DNA of 64,000 nt from NCBI RefSeq assembly GCF_018863415.1, contig NZ_JAHKSN010000011.1:62001-126000 (forward strand). Direction: 5' to 3'. Below are positions 13,763 to 28,531 of this stretch, in pieces. Each line of letters starts with the position of its first letter. Position 1 is the stretch's first letter. Under the pieces are notes generated by a model. That model made no database searches and was not told the DNA's origin. It saw only the letters and a program-made list of their open reading frames with translations. Position numbers and translations under genes: made by a program. Origin of the DNA: Deinococcus aestuarii (GTDB lineage Bacteria; Deinococcota; Deinococci; Deinococcales; Deinococcaceae).

Positions 13763-13832
13763 GAGCGGAGCGAGCACCCGTGACGAGAGCGGCCCTGCGT
13801 GGCGTTGAAGGGACGCAGGTTGTCCCTTCAAC
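13763..13832. repeat. Intergenic repeat region with second hairpin
   Basis: GAGCGGAGCGAGC (13763-13775) is the reverse complement of the 13-mer at 12530. It is followed by an eleven-pair hairpin GTTGAAGGGAC/GTCCCTTCAAC (13804-13814, 13822-13832). Confidence 0.5.
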
Positions 13833-13849
13833 GGAACAGAAAACCGCGA

Positions 13850-14179
13850 TCAGACCTTCACGAATTCCTGTACACCCAGCACGAACATCACCGCGCCGCC
13901 GACCGCCACCTCGACGGGATCGCCGACCAGCCCCTCGCCCTGCTCGCCCATCGGCACGCTGGGAGTCACGAGGCGGGTGCGGGTGCGGCAGGTGCGCTGC
14001 ACGTGGCGCTTGAGTTCGGCGAGGCGCTCGTCCGAGACGCCGATCATCAGGGTGGTGTTGCCCTCCCGCAAGAAGCCCCCCGTGCTGGCGAGTTTCGTGA
14101 CCTCAAAGGCGTTTTCGGACAGCACGCGCACGAGGGCGGCGGCGTCGGCATCCTGAATCACGGCGAGCACCAGCTTCAT
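13850..14179 (-). CDS. darA: PII-like cyclic-di-AMP receptor (DarA/PstA family)
   Basis: A 109-aa trimeric PII-like signal protein family that binds cyclic di-AMP. The signature block [23 protein letters not shown] is intact, preceded by [12 protein letters not shown] and followed by a C-terminal [16 protein letters not shown] strand. The start at 14179 rather than four codons upstream is supported by a TATGCT box 7 nt before it. The downstream partner of DarA is unknown in most bacteria; no c-di-AMP synthase is in the window. Confidence 0.9.
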   Translation of the reverse strand: MKLVLAVIQDADAAALVRVLSENAFEVTKLASTGGFLREGNTTLMIGVSDERLAELKRHVQRTCRTRTRLVTPSVPMGEQGEGLVGDPVEVAVGGAVMFVLGVQEFVKV

Positions 14180-14186
14180 GAAGTGC

Positions 14187-14192
14187 AGCATA
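14187..14192 (-). promoter_or_regulatory. -10 box for leaderless darA
   Basis: TATGCT on the minus strand, 7 nt before the ATG at 14179. Confidence 0.6.
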
Positions 14193-14240
14193 ACAGAGGG
14201 GGTGTGAAGGGTCGGTCAGCCGGGCGGGCACAAGCAAAGC

Positions 14241-14260
14241 GGCCTCCGCACGGGGAGGCC
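14241..14260 (-). terminator. Terminator of the two-winged-helix gene
   Basis: GGCCTCC/GGAGGCC stem with a 6-nt loop, followed on the minus strand by GCTTTGCTT; it separates this gene from darA. Confidence 0.65.
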
Positions 14261-14283
14261 GGGGGGGTGGGTTTGTGGGTGCC

Positions 14284-14787
14284 TTACGCGACCTGCTTCT
14301 TCTTGCCGGTCACCGGGGCACTCTGCTCCTGGCCGAGCGCCTGCGTCTCCTTGAGGCGGAAGATCACCAGGCTGCCCACGAAGGTGCAGGTGATCATGCC
14401 GTGGGCGTTCAGGAGCGAGAGGGCCTTCATCACGTCCTCGCGGCTCATCCGGAGCTGCTCGCTCATGTACAGGGCCGAGTCGGCGCGGCCTTCGAGATAG
14501 TCGCGCACGCGCTTGGCGTCATTCGTCAGCGGCGTGGCGGGCACGTCGGCGAGGCCGGGGTCGGCGAGGCCGTACACGGCGCGGGTGCCGGTGCCGGGCA
14601 GGCGGCGCACCCGGCCCTGGTCGAGCAGGCTGGCGAGCGCGGCGCGCAGGTGCGAGAGGGCCAGCCCGGTCGTCTTGGCGAGTTCGGTCTCGACCCACTC
14701 GGGCTTGCTCTCCAGCGCCTTGAGCACCAGCTTCTCGTTCGCCCGGCGAGTCTCTTGCAGGTCTTCGAGGGTGGGGGGATTGAACAT
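14284..14787 (-). CDS. Probable DNA-binding protein with two winged-helix domains
   Basis: A 167-aa protein. Residues about 10-75 form a first helix-turn-helix (ETELAKTTGLALSHLRAALASLLDQGRVRRLPG, followed by a wing), residues about 85-150 a second (RVRDYLEG, MSEQLRMSREDVMKALSLLNAHGMITC). The end is Lys-rich (GKKKQVA). ATG at 14787 has GGAGG 8 nt upstream. The preceding 428 bp hold no gene, leaving room for regulated promoters. Role and targets unknown; transcription regulation is inferred from fold only. Confidence 0.72.
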   Translation of the reverse strand: MFNPPTLEDLQETRRANEKLVLKALESKPEWVETELAKTTGLALSHLRAALASLLDQGRVRRLPGTGTRAVYGLADPGLADVPATPLTNDAKRVRDYLEGRADSALYMSEQLRMSREDVMKALSLLNAHGMITCTFVGSLVIFRLKETQALGQEQSAPVTGKKKQVA

Positions 14788-15215
14788 GCGCTATCCTCCG
14801 TCAAAACCAGAGCAAAACACCCGTGCTTCACCCTGGCGTGGTTGTTGGTGATGAACCGAGTTCAACTGCGCCCAGAAGCGCAACTTTCCTATTGTGACAG
14901 GTTTTCGTGCCCCTTGCATGAGACCAGCCCAGGGGGGGGAGAGGGCCGGGCCCCGCCCCCCGGTGTCGGGCGGTGGCGCATCGTAAGCGGTCGCGGGGCG
15001 CGTCACCGTGACCCGGCGCCCCCTGTGAAGCTCTCGTCAGCTTGCGTGGGACAGGGTGACCTTCCGGCCGAGGCCGCCTCGCGCGGCAACGTCGACTTGC
15101 GCTCGGAAGAGGTGTCTCCTTGTCGGGAGAGGGCCCGCGTATGCTGCAGGTCGGGCGCAATCAGGCGAAGGACCCGGAGGCCCAGAGTCGGCACCACGGA
15201 GGGGGAGCGGGGAGA
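14788..15215. other. 428-bp intergenic region between divergent genes
   Basis: No supportable ORF or RNA. It separates the divergent winged-helix and ABC-transporter genes and includes a less GC-rich stretch near 14815-14915, which may hold promoters. A run of G (14930-14940) is the only striking local feature. Confidence 0.5.
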
Positions 15216-15971
15216 GTGCTGGAGACCAAGAACCTGAGCAAGACCTACGGGACGCACGTGGCCCTTTCGGACGTGACCCTGAGCGCCGGGGAGGGCGAGG
15301 TCTTCGGCCTGCTGGGCCCCAACGGGGCGGGCAAGACGACCCTGCTGCGAACCGTCGCCACGTTGCTTTCTCCAACCTCGGGCACCGTGCGGGTGGCGGG
15401 CTTCGACACCCGGCGCGACCCCGAGGCCGTTCGCCGCTCGGTGGGCGTGGTGAACGGCGGCATGGGCCTGCCCGCCCGATTGAGTGGGCGCGAGGTGCTG
15501 CGCTCCTTTGCGGGGCTGTACGGGCTGAGCCGGGCTCAAACCGACGCGCGCATCGAGGAGCTGGACGCGGCGCTGGGGCTGGGGCGCACGCTCGACACGC
15601 GGGCGGGCGACTACTCCACCGGCATGGCGCAGAAGGTGGTCATCGCCCGCGCCGTGATCCACGACCCGCCCGTCCTGATGCTCGACGAGGCGACGAGCGG
15701 GCTCGACATCTTCGCGCGGCGGGCCCTGCTCGACTTCGTGCTCGCGGCGCGGCGCCCGGGGCGGCTCACCCTCTATTCCACCCACGTGATGAGCGAGGCC
15801 GAGGAGGTCTGCGACCGGGTGGCGATCCTCCACCGGGGCGAGGTCGTGACGGTCGGCCCGGTCGCCGGGGTCCTGGCCCGCACCGGGGAGCGCAGCCTGG
15901 AGCGGGCCTTTTTCGCCCTGGTGCGGGGGCAACCGCACGAAGCCCGGATGGAGGCCTCGCGTGCGCCCTGA
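15216..15971 (+). CDS. ABC transporter ATP-binding protein (NatA-like)
   Basis: A 251-aa ATPase with Walker [10 protein letters not shown] (near residue 34), signature YSTGMAQKV (in place of LSGGQ, as in NatA-type exporters), Walker B VLMLDEAT and the H-loop [14 protein letters not shown]. It energises the ABC-2 permease encoded next, whose GTG start lies 10 nt inside this gene. The start is taken as GTG at 15216, preceded by a purine-rich ribosome site; the open frame continues upstream without homology. The pair resembles the sodium/drug exporters NatAB. Confidence 0.9.
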   Translation: MLETKNLSKTYGTHVALSDVTLSAGEGEVFGLLGPNGAGKTTLLRTVATLLSPTSGTVRVAGFDTRRDPEAVRRSVGVVNGGMGLPARLSGREVLRSFAGLYGLSRAQTDARIEELDAALGLGRTLDTRAGDYSTGMAQKVVIARAVIHDPPVLMLDEATSGLDIFARRALLDFVLAARRPGRLTLYSTHVMSEAEEVCDRVAILHRGEVVTVGPVAGVLARTGERSLERAFFALVRGQPHEARMEASRAP

Positions 15972-17208
15972 GTTCGTGTGGCGGGTGGCGGCGCGCGACC
16001 TGCTCTCCACCCTGCGCGACCGCCGGGCCCTGGCGAGCAGCGTCCTGATCCCGCTGCTGCTCATCCCCCTCTTCACGCTCGGGCTGCCCCTCCTGCTGGG
16101 CCGCTTCGTGGGCGGGCAGGCGCAGGAACGGCAGCGGGTGGGGGTGGCCGGAACCCTTCCCGCCCCGCTGAGCGCAGCCCTCACGCAAGACGAGCGGAGT
16201 CCCGACGGCACCGTCACGCGCGCCGGGGTCCGGCTGGTGCCCGTAACCGACCCCCGGGCCGCCGTGGCCTCGGGCGCGGTGGACGCGGCCCTGCGCGTCA
16301 CCTCTCCCCTGCCCGCCCGCGCGGGAGACGGCACGGGGCGGCTGGAGGTCTACGCGCGGCTCGGCAACCTGCGCGCCCAGACGGGCGCCTACGCCAAGGT
16401 GCAGGACGTGGTGGAGGGCTACAACCGCCAGCTCGCCGTGAGCCGCCTCGCCGCGCTGGGGCTGGGGGCGGGAACGTTGACGCCCGTGACCCTCGCGCCC
16501 ATCGACGCGAGCCCCGAACAGGAGCGGCGGGGCGGTCAGCTCGCCTTCCTGATTCCCCTCCTGATGCTCAATTTCATCCTGACGGGCGCGATGGCGACGG
16601 CGCTCGACGCGACCGCGGGTGAAAAGGAGCGCGGCACCCTGGAGAGCCTGCTCGTCTCGCCCGTCCGCCGCTCGGAGGTCGTCGCCGGGAAGCTCCTCGC
16701 CACCACCCTCACGGCCCTCACCACCGCCTGTTTCAGCGTGCTGGGCTTTCTCGTGACCGGCCTGGTGGCGGGGGCGGCCCTGTCGCAGGGGGGGACTTCC
16801 GACGAGATCGCCCGGAGCTTCGGCGGGCAGCTCACCCTCACCGCCGGGAGCGCCCTCGCCCTGCTCGCCACGGTGGTCAGCGCGGCCCTGCTGATCAGCG
16901 CGGTGCTCATCACCCTGAGCATCTCCGCGCGCAGCTACAAGGAGGCGCAAACCTACGTCACCCCCCTCTCGCTCGCCATCGTCTTTCCCGCCGTGCTGCT
17001 GCAATTCAGCGACTTCCTGACGCCGGGCGGCGCCCTCTACGCCCTTCCCCTCTTCGGGGGGATGCTCGCCATCCTCGACACGGTGCGCGGGACCCTCACC
17101 CCGGGGCACCTGCTCACCGCCGTGGGGGCAAACCTGCTCGGCGCGCTGCTGCTCGGCCTGCTCGCCCTACGGGCCTTCGGGCGCGAGGAGGTCATCTTCC
17201 GCACCTGA
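15961..17208 (+). CDS. ABC-2 type permease (NatB-like)
   Basis: A 415-aa membrane protein with one N-terminal helix (about residues 25-48), a large extracytoplasmic domain (about 50-185), then five or six helices. The block [29 protein letters not shown] is the classic ABC-2 coupling motif. Translationally coupled to the ATPase. Exported substrate unknown; NatB-like exporters move Na+ or lipophilic compounds. GTG start. Confidence 0.9.
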   Translation: MRPEFVWRVAARDLLSTLRDRRALASSVLIPLLLIPLFTLGLPLLLGRFVGGQAQERQRVGVAGTLPAPLSAALTQDERSPDGTVTRAGVRLVPVTDPRAAVASGAVDAALRVTSPLPARAGDGTGRLEVYARLGNLRAQTGAYAKVQDVVEGYNRQLAVSRLAALGLGAGTLTPVTLAPIDASPEQERRGGQLAFLIPLLMLNFILTGAMATALDATAGEKERGTLESLLVSPVRRSEVVAGKLLATTLTALTTACFSVLGFLVTGLVAGAALSQGGTSDEIARSFGGQLTLTAGSALALLATVVSAALLISAVLITLSISARSYKEAQTYVTPLSLAIVFPAVLLQFSDFLTPGGALYALPLFGGMLAILDTVRGTLTPGHLLTAVGANLLGALLLGLLALRAFGREEVIFRT

Positions 17209-17220
17209 GACGGACGGGAG

Positions 17221-17252
17221 GCGGGCCCCCTCCGCGGTGGAAGGGAGCCCGC
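17221..17252. terminator. Bidirectional terminator between convergent genes
   Basis: GCGGGC (17221-17226) pairs with GCCCGC (17247-17252), with an inner CCCT/AGGG helix; both flanking genes end here. Confidence 0.5.
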
Positions 17253-17268
17253 TTCCCTGGCCCGGGGA

Positions 17269-18990
17269 TCAGCGGCCGGAGTTCTGGGGATCGGTGGGGT
17301 TCAGGGCGACGGGGGCGTCGTCCTGGCCCTCCAGCGCGGCCACGCCGGTCTCGTGGGGGCGCGCGGCGAGGGGGTCGATCTTGACGGTCTCCTTGCTCAC
17401 GCTGTCCACCAGGATGTCGAGGACGTTGCCCTCGCGGGCGAGCTGCACGGCCTTGTTGGTGATGATCTCGCCGACGTTGAGGATGATCGTGTCGTCGGGC
17501 GCGAGGATCACGCGGTTGACGGGGCGGCCCAGGGCGTCGCGGACCTTTTGCTCGAGCTGCTGCTCCTGGCGCTCCTCGATGGCCTGCCCGGCCTCGTCGC
17601 GCTTCTCGCCGAACCACGACTTCGCGCGCTCCAGCAGGTTGCTCGCGCCCTCGCTGACGCTGGCGACGCCGCCCGAGAGGGCCGCTCCCGCCGCCGGAGC
17701 CACCGCGCCCACGCGCGAGCCGGTCGTCGCGTTGATCAGGGCCGACTCGACCCCCAGGCTGCGGGCCCGTTCGGCGACCGCCGGGGTCACGATCTGGCCC
17801 TGCACGGCGACCAGGCTGCCGCTCGGGGCGCGCACGTCAGTCTTCACGCGACGGCCCACCGTGGCGTCGAGGGGATCGACCTGGGTCTGGGCAGGCTGCG
17901 CCTGGGTCCCGGGCTGGGCGGGCTCGCGCGTCCCTTGCAGGCCCGCCTGAAGTGCCCCGCCCGCCGTGACGGCGAGCAGCGCGGGCAGCACCCCGGCCTG
18001 CTCGGCACGCTGGACCTGGAACTCGGTCACCGTGTCGCCCCTGTGGACGACGATCTCCTGCACCCCGTCGGCGAGGCTGGCGACCACGTCGGCCGAGGCC
18101 GTCTTGCCCACGATGAACTCGCGCTGGCGCTCGACGGACGCACCGCGCAGGTCCTCGACGGTGCCCTGCACCCGCTCCTTGGCGGTGTCGTACGCCCCGG
18201 AGAGCGCCCCGCCCGTCACCCCGGTCAGGAGGGCGGTGAGCTTGCCCGCCGCGTCGGCCCGCTCGACCTGCTCGTGGGTGATGGTCTCCCCCTGGCGGAC
18301 GAGCACCGTGCCGTCGTCGAGGGTGAGGTCCGAGCCCGCCGTCTTGCCGACCAGAAACTCCTTCTGGCGCTCCTTGGTGGCCTCGGCGATGTTGCCGTAG
18401 CTCTCCTTGACGCTCTCGGCGACATTCTGGTAGGCGCCGCTGACGCTCTGGGCCGCGCTCTGGTAGGCGCCCTTCAGGCCGCCCGCCTCCTGCTCCTGCA
18501 TCGAGGCCGCCACGCTGATGGGCACGATGGCGGCGTCCTCGCCGATCTGCACGTGCTCGGGCGCGGGCACGAAGGTCCGGCCGCTGGAGAGGTCGCTGAA
18601 GATGCCGCCCGTCGCCTCGTACCCCTCGACCCGGCCCGAGCGCTCGTCGAAGAACACGTCGGCGATCTTGCCGAGATTCTGGCCGTCGGTCGTGAGCAGC
18701 GTCATCCCGACGAGGCTGACCTTGGAGTCGAGCACGTCGGCGAGGCGCCCGTCCTCACGGGTGGTCGTCACCGAGTGCGCGCTGTCCACCATGATGGCGT
18801 CTTCCCCGATGGAGCGGATCGCCTCGAAGGGCACCACCTTCGCCGCACGGAAAAAGCCGCCCTCATCGACGAGGATGCCGAGCACCTGGTTGGCCTGATG
18901 GTCGAACACCAGATCGCGCGCCGTTTCCAGCCGCTCCCCGCTGTCGATGGCGATCACGGGACGGCCGAGCAGTTCTTTACCTTTGATCAT
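17269..18990 (-). CDS. PRC-barrel domain protein with four repeated C-terminal modules
   Basis: A 573-aa soluble protein. Residues 1-85 and about 90-165 are two PRC-barrel domains ([39 protein letters not shown]). The rest holds four copies of a module of about 55 residues starting with a VGK/LGRP-type turn, then a short strand pair, a xGExIT/GDTVT turn and a helix ending in leucines. Between PRC and modules lie helical, YQ/ERQ-rich linkers. ATG at 18990 is preferred over TTG at 18996 because GGAG lies 7 nt upstream. Function unknown; PRC barrels often bind RNA-processing or membrane partners. Confidence 0.85.
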   Translation of the reverse strand: MIKGKELLGRPVIAIDSGERLETARDLVFDHQANQVLGILVDEGGFFRAAKVVPFEAIRSIGEDAIMVDSAHSVTTTREDGRLADVLDSKVSLVGMTLLTTDGQNLGKIADVFFDERSGRVEGYEATGGIFSDLSSGRTFVPAPEHVQIGEDAAIVPISVAASMQEQEAGGLKGAYQSAAQSVSGAYQNVAESVKESYGNIAEATKERQKEFLVGKTAGSDLTLDDGTVLVRQGETITHEQVERADAAGKLTALLTGVTGGALSGAYDTAKERVQGTVEDLRGASVERQREFIVGKTASADVVASLADGVQEIVVHRGDTVTEFQVQRAEQAGVLPALLAVTAGGALQAGLQGTREPAQPGTQAQPAQTQVDPLDATVGRRVKTDVRAPSGSLVAVQGQIVTPAVAERARSLGVESALINATTGSRVGAVAPAAGAALSGGVASVSEGASNLLERAKSWFGEKRDEAGQAIEERQEQQLEQKVRDALGRPVNRVILAPDDTIILNVGEIITNKAVQLAREGNVLDILVDSVSKETVKIDPLAARPHETGVAALEGQDDAPVALNPTDPQNSGR

Positions 18991-19030
18991 GGACAAACTC
19001 CGTTTCGGGTGAACGCTGGGGAGGTCCGTC

Positions 19031-19165
19031 TCAGAAGCCGAGGTTCAGGATGCCCTGCGGCTTGAGATACAGGAAATAGGCGAGCAGAAAGAGAACGATC
19101 AAGATCAGGATAATCAGGACGGCGGTTCTGCCGCCGCCGCCACCGGTTCCTTGCAGTCGGGCCAT
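19031..19165 (-). CDS. 44-aa single-helix membrane protein
   Basis: A small protein with a polar GTGGGGG N terminus followed by one strongly hydrophobic helix rich in I and L (residues about 14-34) and a short tail [10 protein letters not shown]. The start ATG at 19165 has an excellent GGAGGA ribosome site. It lies 40 bp upstream of the PRC-barrel gene on the same strand and is probably co-transcribed, which suggests a membrane partner for that protein. No family recognised; small size and sequence make it easy to miss. Confidence 0.75.
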   Translation of the reverse strand: MARLQGTGGGGGRTAVLIILILIVLFLLAYFLYLKPQGILNLGF

Positions 19166-19274
19166 GGGTCAATCCTCCGAGCAAAAGTCTAGAAACGCCG
19201 CCCCCACAATGTGATTTTCGGGGCTCACCCCGGGTTGACTGAACCTTACGCCAGCCTTAAGGCATCCCGGCGCC

Positions 19275-19280
19275 TACACT
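19275..19280 (+). promoter_or_regulatory. -10 box for leaderless P-loop protein gene
   Basis: TACACT, 6 nt before the ATG at 19287. Confidence 0.6.
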
Positions 19281-19286
19281 CCGCCC

Positions 19287-21151
<1,865 letters not shown>

Positions 21152-21238
21152 GGCCGGGCTGTCAGAGTTCTGTGAGGAAAAGTGGTGACCTAGACGGGGA
21201 CAGCTCGCCTTTTTCGCCGAGTTCGGTCAAGATGAGGC

Positions 21239-21514
21239 ATGGGTCAAGACATCCTTAACGCGCTCGTTCTGCCCCTCCTGTTCAGCATGGGGGGTGGCGT
21301 TTACGCCTACCTGCGCTTTCCGGACCGCCGCCCGCGCGTGCTCGTGACCCTGATCCTGTTTCAGCTCGTGGGGGCCTGCGGGCACGTGATGGAGCCGGGC
21401 ACGGCGCTGTTCGGGCTGCTCGTGCTGCACGGCCTCGTCGTCTTCGCGCTGCTCCTCCACGGCCTGCAAACGCCGCACAAGGACCTCGCGCCCGAGCGGG
21501 TACGGCGCGAGTAG
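21239..21514 (+). CDS. Small membrane protein, unknown
   Basis: A 91-aa protein with three hydrophobic helices (about residues 8-28, 36-53 and 58-78) and a charged C-terminal end HKDLAPERVRRE. ATG at 21239 follows about 90 bp of intergenic sequence. Codon use is normal for the window. Followed by a long hairpin shared with the convergent protease gene. No family recognised. Confidence 0.65.
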   Translation: MGQDILNALVLPLLFSMGGGVYAYLRFPDRRPRVLVTLILFQLVGACGHVMEPGTALFGLLVLHGLVVFALLLHGLQTPHKDLAPERVRRE

Positions 21515-21535
21515 CGGGAGCGGGCGGTCGTCACG

Positions 21536-21586
21536 ACAGGCGAGGCGGTGGGCGCGGGCTCCGGGCCGGTCCACCGCCTCGCCTGT
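21536..21586. terminator. Bidirectional terminator hairpin
   Basis: Perfect 16-bp stem (21536-21551 with 21571-21586) and a 19-nt loop between convergent genes. Confidence 0.7.
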
Positions 21587-21605
21587 TGGGCCCTCCCCTC
21601 CCGAC

Positions 21606-22973
21606 CTAGCGCAGGGCGGCGCTGATGGCGGCCTGCGCGTCAAGCAGGGGCAGGCCCCCCGACGAGTTCGCGCTGTTGATCAGGAGCGCGCGCGTCTGCG
21701 GGGCGGTGAGGTCCGGGTTCGCTGCGCGCACCAGGGCCGCCACGCCGCTGACGAGGGGCGCGGCGTCGCTCGTGCCCGCGCTGCGGGCGTAGGCGCTGCC
21801 GGGCGAGAGGACGAGCAGGTCCTGGTCGGGGGAGGCGCCCGGGCAAAAGCCGTCCGCCGCGCCACCCGGGGCCACGAGGTCGAGTTTGCGGCCCTGGGAG
21901 GCGGTGGGCCGCTCGCTGTAGCACGCCAGGGTCCGGTCGCTCGCCCCGACCGCTCCCACCGCGATCACGTTCGGGTTGCTCGCCGGGTAGTACACGCCCT
22001 GGTACCCCCCCACGCTCTCGGTGTTGCCCGCCGCCGCGACCAGCACGGCCGTCTTGGCCGCGTTGTTCAGCGCCGTGTCCAGCACCTGATCCCCCGGGTT
22101 CCCGGGCGTGCCCAGGCTCAGGTTGATGACCCTGGCCCCCTGCGCCACGGCGTAGTCGAGCCCCTGCGCGATGGCGCTCGTCGAGCCCCCCGCGCTGCCC
22201 AGCACCTTGACGGGCAGCAGGGTGCGTCCGCTCCAGGTGACGCCCGCCAGGCCCACGCCGTTGTTCGTGGCCGCGCCGATCAGCCCCGCGCTCGCCGTGC
22301 CGTGCCCGATCAGGTCCACGGTGGCGGAGCTCTCCCCGCTCACGAAACTCCGGCCCCCCAGAAGCCGCCCGTTGAGGTCGCGGTGACCGCCGTCTGCCCC
22401 CGTGTCGAGCACCGCCGTCAGCGCCCCCTCCGGCGTCTTCCCGCACCCGCCCAGCACGTCCCAGGCTCCCTCCGCCCGGATGCGGGTCAGGTAGGTCTGG
22501 GAGGCGTTCGTGAAACCGAGTTCGACTCCGCCGTTTCCGGGGTAGCCGGGATCGTTGGGCGTGGCGAGAGACCGGTAGAGGAAGTCCGGCTGCACGCGCA
22601 CTCCCGCCGCCGCCAGCCGCCCGGCGAAGGCCCGGTCCGTCTCGCCCGCCGGGGTGAGGGCCAGGCTCAGGCCCGCCGTCACCCGCTGGGTCCGCACGGT
22701 GGAGAGGAGACCCAGGCCCTGCGCGCCCAGGGTCCCGTCCTGGCCCACGACAAGCACCCGGCCCGGCACATGGGGCGCCGTCCAGTCGGGGGCGGGCGCG
22801 GTCGTCGGGAGAACGCTGGCCGCCGCCACGCCCACCGGGCGGGTCGTCCCGACCGGCACCGTCTGGGCGCACACGTCGGTCCCGCCCCCATCCACCGGCG
22901 GGTCCCCCGACCCCCCACAGGACGCGAGAGCCACGGCGACGGTCAGGGCCAGCAGGGGCAGGGCGGGTTTCAT
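21606..22973 (-). CDS. S8 (subtilisin-like) protease lipoprotein
   Basis: A 455-aa secreted serine protease. Residues 1-18 form a lipoprotein signal peptide ending in the lipobox LASC, so the mature protein is probably lipid-anchored. The catalytic triad lies in AVLDTGADG (Asp, near 190), IGHGTASAG (His, near 224) and [12 protein letters not shown] (Ser, near 400). The N-terminal region resembles a propeptide. The ATG at 22973 is selected because it starts the signal peptide and follows a TATCAC box by 6 nt. Confidence 0.93.
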   Translation of the reverse strand: MKPALPLLALTVAVALASCGGSGDPPVDGGGTDVCAQTVPVGTTRPVGVAAASVLPTTAPAPDWTAPHVPGRVLVVGQDGTLGAQGLGLLSTVRTQRVTAGLSLALTPAGETDRAFAGRLAAAGVRVQPDFLYRSLATPNDPGYPGNGGVELGFTNASQTYLTRIRAEGAWDVLGGCGKTPEGALTAVLDTGADGGHRDLNGRLLGGRSFVSGESSATVDLIGHGTASAGLIGAATNNGVGLAGVTWSGRTLLPVKVLGSAGGSTSAIAQGLDYAVAQGARVINLSLGTPGNPGDQVLDTALNNAAKTAVLVAAAGNTESVGGYQGVYYPASNPNVIAVGAVGASDRTLACYSERPTASQGRKLDLVAPGGAADGFCPGASPDQDLLVLSPGSAYARSAGTSDAAPLVSGVAALVRAANPDLTAPQTRALLINSANSSGGLPLLDAQAAISAALR

Positions 22974-22979
22974 CCGTCC

Positions 22980-22985
22980 GTGATA
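22980..22985 (-). promoter_or_regulatory. Weak -10 box of the protease gene
   Basis: TATCAC on the minus strand, 6 nt before the ATG at 22973. Confidence 0.4.
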
Positions 22986-23071
22986 GCCCATTTCCCTGAC
23001 GCCAGGCTGAGGGCCAGGAGACAGAGCACTCACGTCACGCGGGGAGAATCGGCGCCACGCACCATAGCCGC

Positions 23072-23626
23072 CTGAGCGACCCGGCCCTGCGCAAGATCAG
23101 CGAGGAGGAATACCTCCGCACCGAGGAGACGAGCCCGGTGAGGCGCGAGTACGTGGACGGCTTCGTCTATGCCCACGCGGGGGCGAGCCTGCCGCACAAC
23201 CGCATCGCCGCCAACCTCGGGCGCGTGTTGCTGAATGCCACACGCGGCGGCCCCTGCTGATCCTACGCCAACGACATGAAGGTCCGCGTGACCAGAATGG
23301 GCCAGCTCAGCTCCTCCTCCCCCGATTTCGTCGTGGTCTGCGAACCGCACGAGGACCTCCGGCAGGCCGAGACCCGCCCCGGCCTGATCGTCGAAATCCT
23401 GAGCCAGTCCACCCGGCAGGTGGACATGACCTATAAGGCGCACGACTACCTCAGCCTGCCCAGCCTGCAAGGCCACCTGCTGGTGGACAGCGAGGAACGG
23501 GCCGCAGAACTCTACCGGCGCACCCCGAACGGGTGGCAGGTCGAGACGGTGGAAGGCAGCGTGCGCCTGCCCTGCCTGGACGTGGAGCTGAGGTTGGATG
23601 AGGTGTACGAGGGGGTGGAGCTGTAG
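23072..23626 (+). pseudogene. Uma2-family (DUF820) nuclease-like gene, interrupted by a stop codon
   Basis: One frame from 23072 to 23626 reads as a complete Uma2 protein ([30 protein letters not shown], then DMKVRV, SSSPDFVVVC, PGLIVEILSQST, MTYKAHDYL). A TGA at 23258 interrupts it between GGPC and SYANDMKV, where relatives usually have Arg; a single CGA-to-TGA change explains it. The first codon is CTG where ATG is expected, with no in-frame ATG or GTG nearby upstream. An ATG at 23276 could still make a 116-aa fragment containing the PD-(D/E)xK-like core. Uma2 genes are often silent or decayed in Deinococcus and cyanobacteria (family knowledge). Confidence 0.85.
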
Positions 23627-23667
23627 CGATACGCCCAGAGCCCAAGGCGCGTTTCACCATCTCGAAC

Positions 23668-23704
23668 AAGAAGGGGCAGCCCCACCCACGGGCCTGCCCC
23701 TCTT
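23668..23704. terminator. Bidirectional terminator between the Uma2 remnant and aconitase
   Basis: GGGGCAG (23673-23679) pairs with CTGCCCC (23694-23700); flanking A-rich and T-rich arms extend the helix and give T-tracts in both directions. Confidence 0.6.
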
Positions 23705-23720
23705 CCCGACGTTGCCCGGC

Positions 23721-26765
<3,045 letters not shown>

Positions 26766-27110
26766 ATGGACGACAGCACGAACGGCAACACGGGCCCAGC
26801 GGGAGCGCAGGAGAATGTCGGCCTGCGGGAGGTGACCGACAATCCCAACTGGGACACGGGCGGCGAGAAGAGCACGGGCGACGCGATCCACGACGGCATC
26901 TACCAGCACGTCAGCGACGAGAACGCGGCGGCAGGATCGGACACGCCGGTCAACCAGGGCGCCGTGAGCGATGAGCAGCGGCGGCCCAGCGCCCCGGCGG
27001 GCGGGATGGAAACCACGTCGCAGAGCTACGGCGGCTACCAGGGGGGCCTGCCCGCGAGCGGCGCCGCCGCCAACCCTGAGAAGACGGTGGACGGGGAAGA
27101 GGGAAGCTGA
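26766..27110 (+). CDS. Acidic, disordered hydrophilic protein
   Basis: A 114-aa protein with no hydrophobic segment, rich in Asp, Glu, Gly, Asn, Ser and Thr, with low-complexity stretches such as TNGNTGPAGAQEN and a YGGYQGGLP segment. Composition matches hydrophilin or stress-protective disordered proteins, an inference only. ATG at 26766 follows a GGGGAAAGGAG ribosome site. Confidence 0.7.
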   Translation: MDDSTNGNTGPAGAQENVGLREVTDNPNWDTGGEKSTGDAIHDGIYQHVSDENAAAGSDTPVNQGAVSDEQRRPSAPAGGMETTSQSYGGYQGGLPASGAAANPEKTVDGEEGS

Positions 27111-27236
27111 GGCGGGGCCAGGAGAGCGGGGCGGGGTGAGGAGGGAGGCCCTGCCTCGCTCGTGTTTCGGAGTGGCGCCGCTGGCCTCAATGACTTCATT
27201 CAGAGGGTCGTCCAGTGGCCCGTGGCGCTCGGCCCG

Positions 27237-27297
27237 CTCCCCCCTCCCGACCTCTGCAAGCCGCTCTACGAGTTCCCCGCAAGGAGGGAGGAGCTAG
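27237..27297. repeat. Imperfect inverted repeat, similar to one at 59899
   Basis: A C-rich left arm (CTCCCCCCTCCC) and a right arm ending AAGGAGGGAGGAGC; the same pair of ends occurs at 59899-59938, suggesting a short dispersed element. Confidence 0.4.
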
Positions 27298-27311
27298 ACC
27301 ATCGACGTCTC

Positions 27312-28379
27312 TCAGATCGGAAATTCAATCAGCACGTGCTCCGCGCTGAAGCCCGGGCCCATCGCGCTCAGGAGGGCCCTGCCCTGGGGACCGCCACGCA
27401 GGGTCTCCTCCAGCACGAAGAGGACGGTCACGCTGCTCATGTTGCCGTGGCGGCACAGGACGCGGCGGCTGGCATTCAGGGCGCCCTCGGGAAGGTCCAG
27501 CGCGTCCTCGTAGGCGGCGAGGACCTTGACGCCGCCCGGGTGGACCACGAAGGTCTCCACCTCCTCACGCGTCCAGCCGTGGGCGGCGAGGGCTCCAGCG
27601 ACGTTCCGGGCCATCATCGAGTGGACGAGGGTGGGGATGTCGCGGGAGAAGCGGACCTTGAGGCCGTCGTCCACCACGTCCCAGCCCATGATGTCCTCCG
27701 AGTCCTCGATCAGGGTGGAGTAGCCGCCGTGCACGTCCAGCAGCGGGGGCGGACCGGGCACGTCGGGCGCGGTGACGACGAGGGCCGCGCCGCCGTCGGC
27801 GAAGAGGGCCGTGCCCACGAAGTTGCTCTTGGACTCGTCGCCCTTCACCAGGGTCAGGCTGCACAGCTCGACCGCCACGTACAGCACGCGCCGGTATCCC
27901 GCCCGCACGAGATCGGCGGCCCGCGCGAGCCCCGCCGCTCCCCCCGCACAGCCCAGGCCCCACACGGGCAGGCGCGCGGCGTGGCGGTTGAGGCCCAGCG
28001 CCTCGATCAGGGAGGCGTCGAGGCTGGGGGTGCTCAGGCCGCTGGTGTTCACCACGACCACCGCGTCCACGTCGCCCGGGGCGAGTTCGGCCCGCTCCAG
28101 CGCCTCGCGGGCCAGCCGCAGGGTCAGGGCGCGGGCCTCCGCGATGAAGACGGCGTTTTTCTCGCCGAAGCCACGCGGCTCCAGGTACCACTCCAGGGGG
28201 CGGGAGAGGGCGCGGAACTTGATCTGCGCGTTGTCGAACACGTCGAGCATGTGGGGACGGGCGGCCATGCGGGGGAAGAGGGTGCGCGCCGCCTCGCGGA
28301 TGTCCGACTGCGGAACGCGGTGGGGTGGCAGCCCGGTGACGAGCGAGCGCAGGGCAGGGAGGGCAGGCATGGTGGGCAT
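27312..28379 (-). CDS. Type III polyketide synthase (chalcone/stilbene synthase family)
   Basis: A 355-aa homodimeric enzyme that extends an acyl-CoA starter with malonyl-CoA. The catalytic Cys is in [11 protein letters not shown] (near residue 143), His in FVVHPGG (near 280), Asn in [12 protein letters not shown] (near 310). Products in bacteria are usually alkylresorcinols or pyrones; the actual product is not predictable. The ATG at 28379 precedes a second at 28370; either gives a family-length protein. Upstream on the same strand lie an aldo/keto reductase and a nitroreductase. Confidence 0.92.
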   Translation of the reverse strand: MPTMPALPALRSLVTGLPPHRVPQSDIREAARTLFPRMAARPHMLDVFDNAQIKFRALSRPLEWYLEPRGFGEKNAVFIAEARALTLRLAREALERAELAPGDVDAVVVVNTSGLSTPSLDASLIEALGLNRHAARLPVWGLGCAGGAAGLARAADLVRAGYRRVLYVAVELCSLTLVKGDESKSNFVGTALFADGGAALVVTAPDVPGPPPLLDVHGGYSTLIEDSEDIMGWDVVDDGLKVRFSRDIPTLVHSMMARNVAGALAAHGWTREEVETFVVHPGGVKVLAAYEDALDLPEGALNASRRVLCRHGNMSSVTVLFVLEETLRGGPQGRALLSAMGPGFSAEHVLIEFPI

Positions 28380-28531
28380 TTTCTCGTCTGGATACCGAGG
28401 CCCCGCCGTACCAAAAGCACGGTTGTCCCCTCCAGGGGAAGGGAAAACCCCGATCAACGGCTCATCTTCCGTCAGCAGGGGGGGCGGAGGTGGGCACACA
28501 CGCCCACGCTCCGCCCCCGTACCCGCGCCGC

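Noticed and set aside
14788..15215. Possible small genes in the gap
   Set aside because: Available frames have no ribosome site, no -10 box and shadow-like composition.
15120..15215. Longer N terminus of the ABC ATPase
   Set aside because: No homology in the added residues; the purine-rich ribosome site points to the GTG at 15216.
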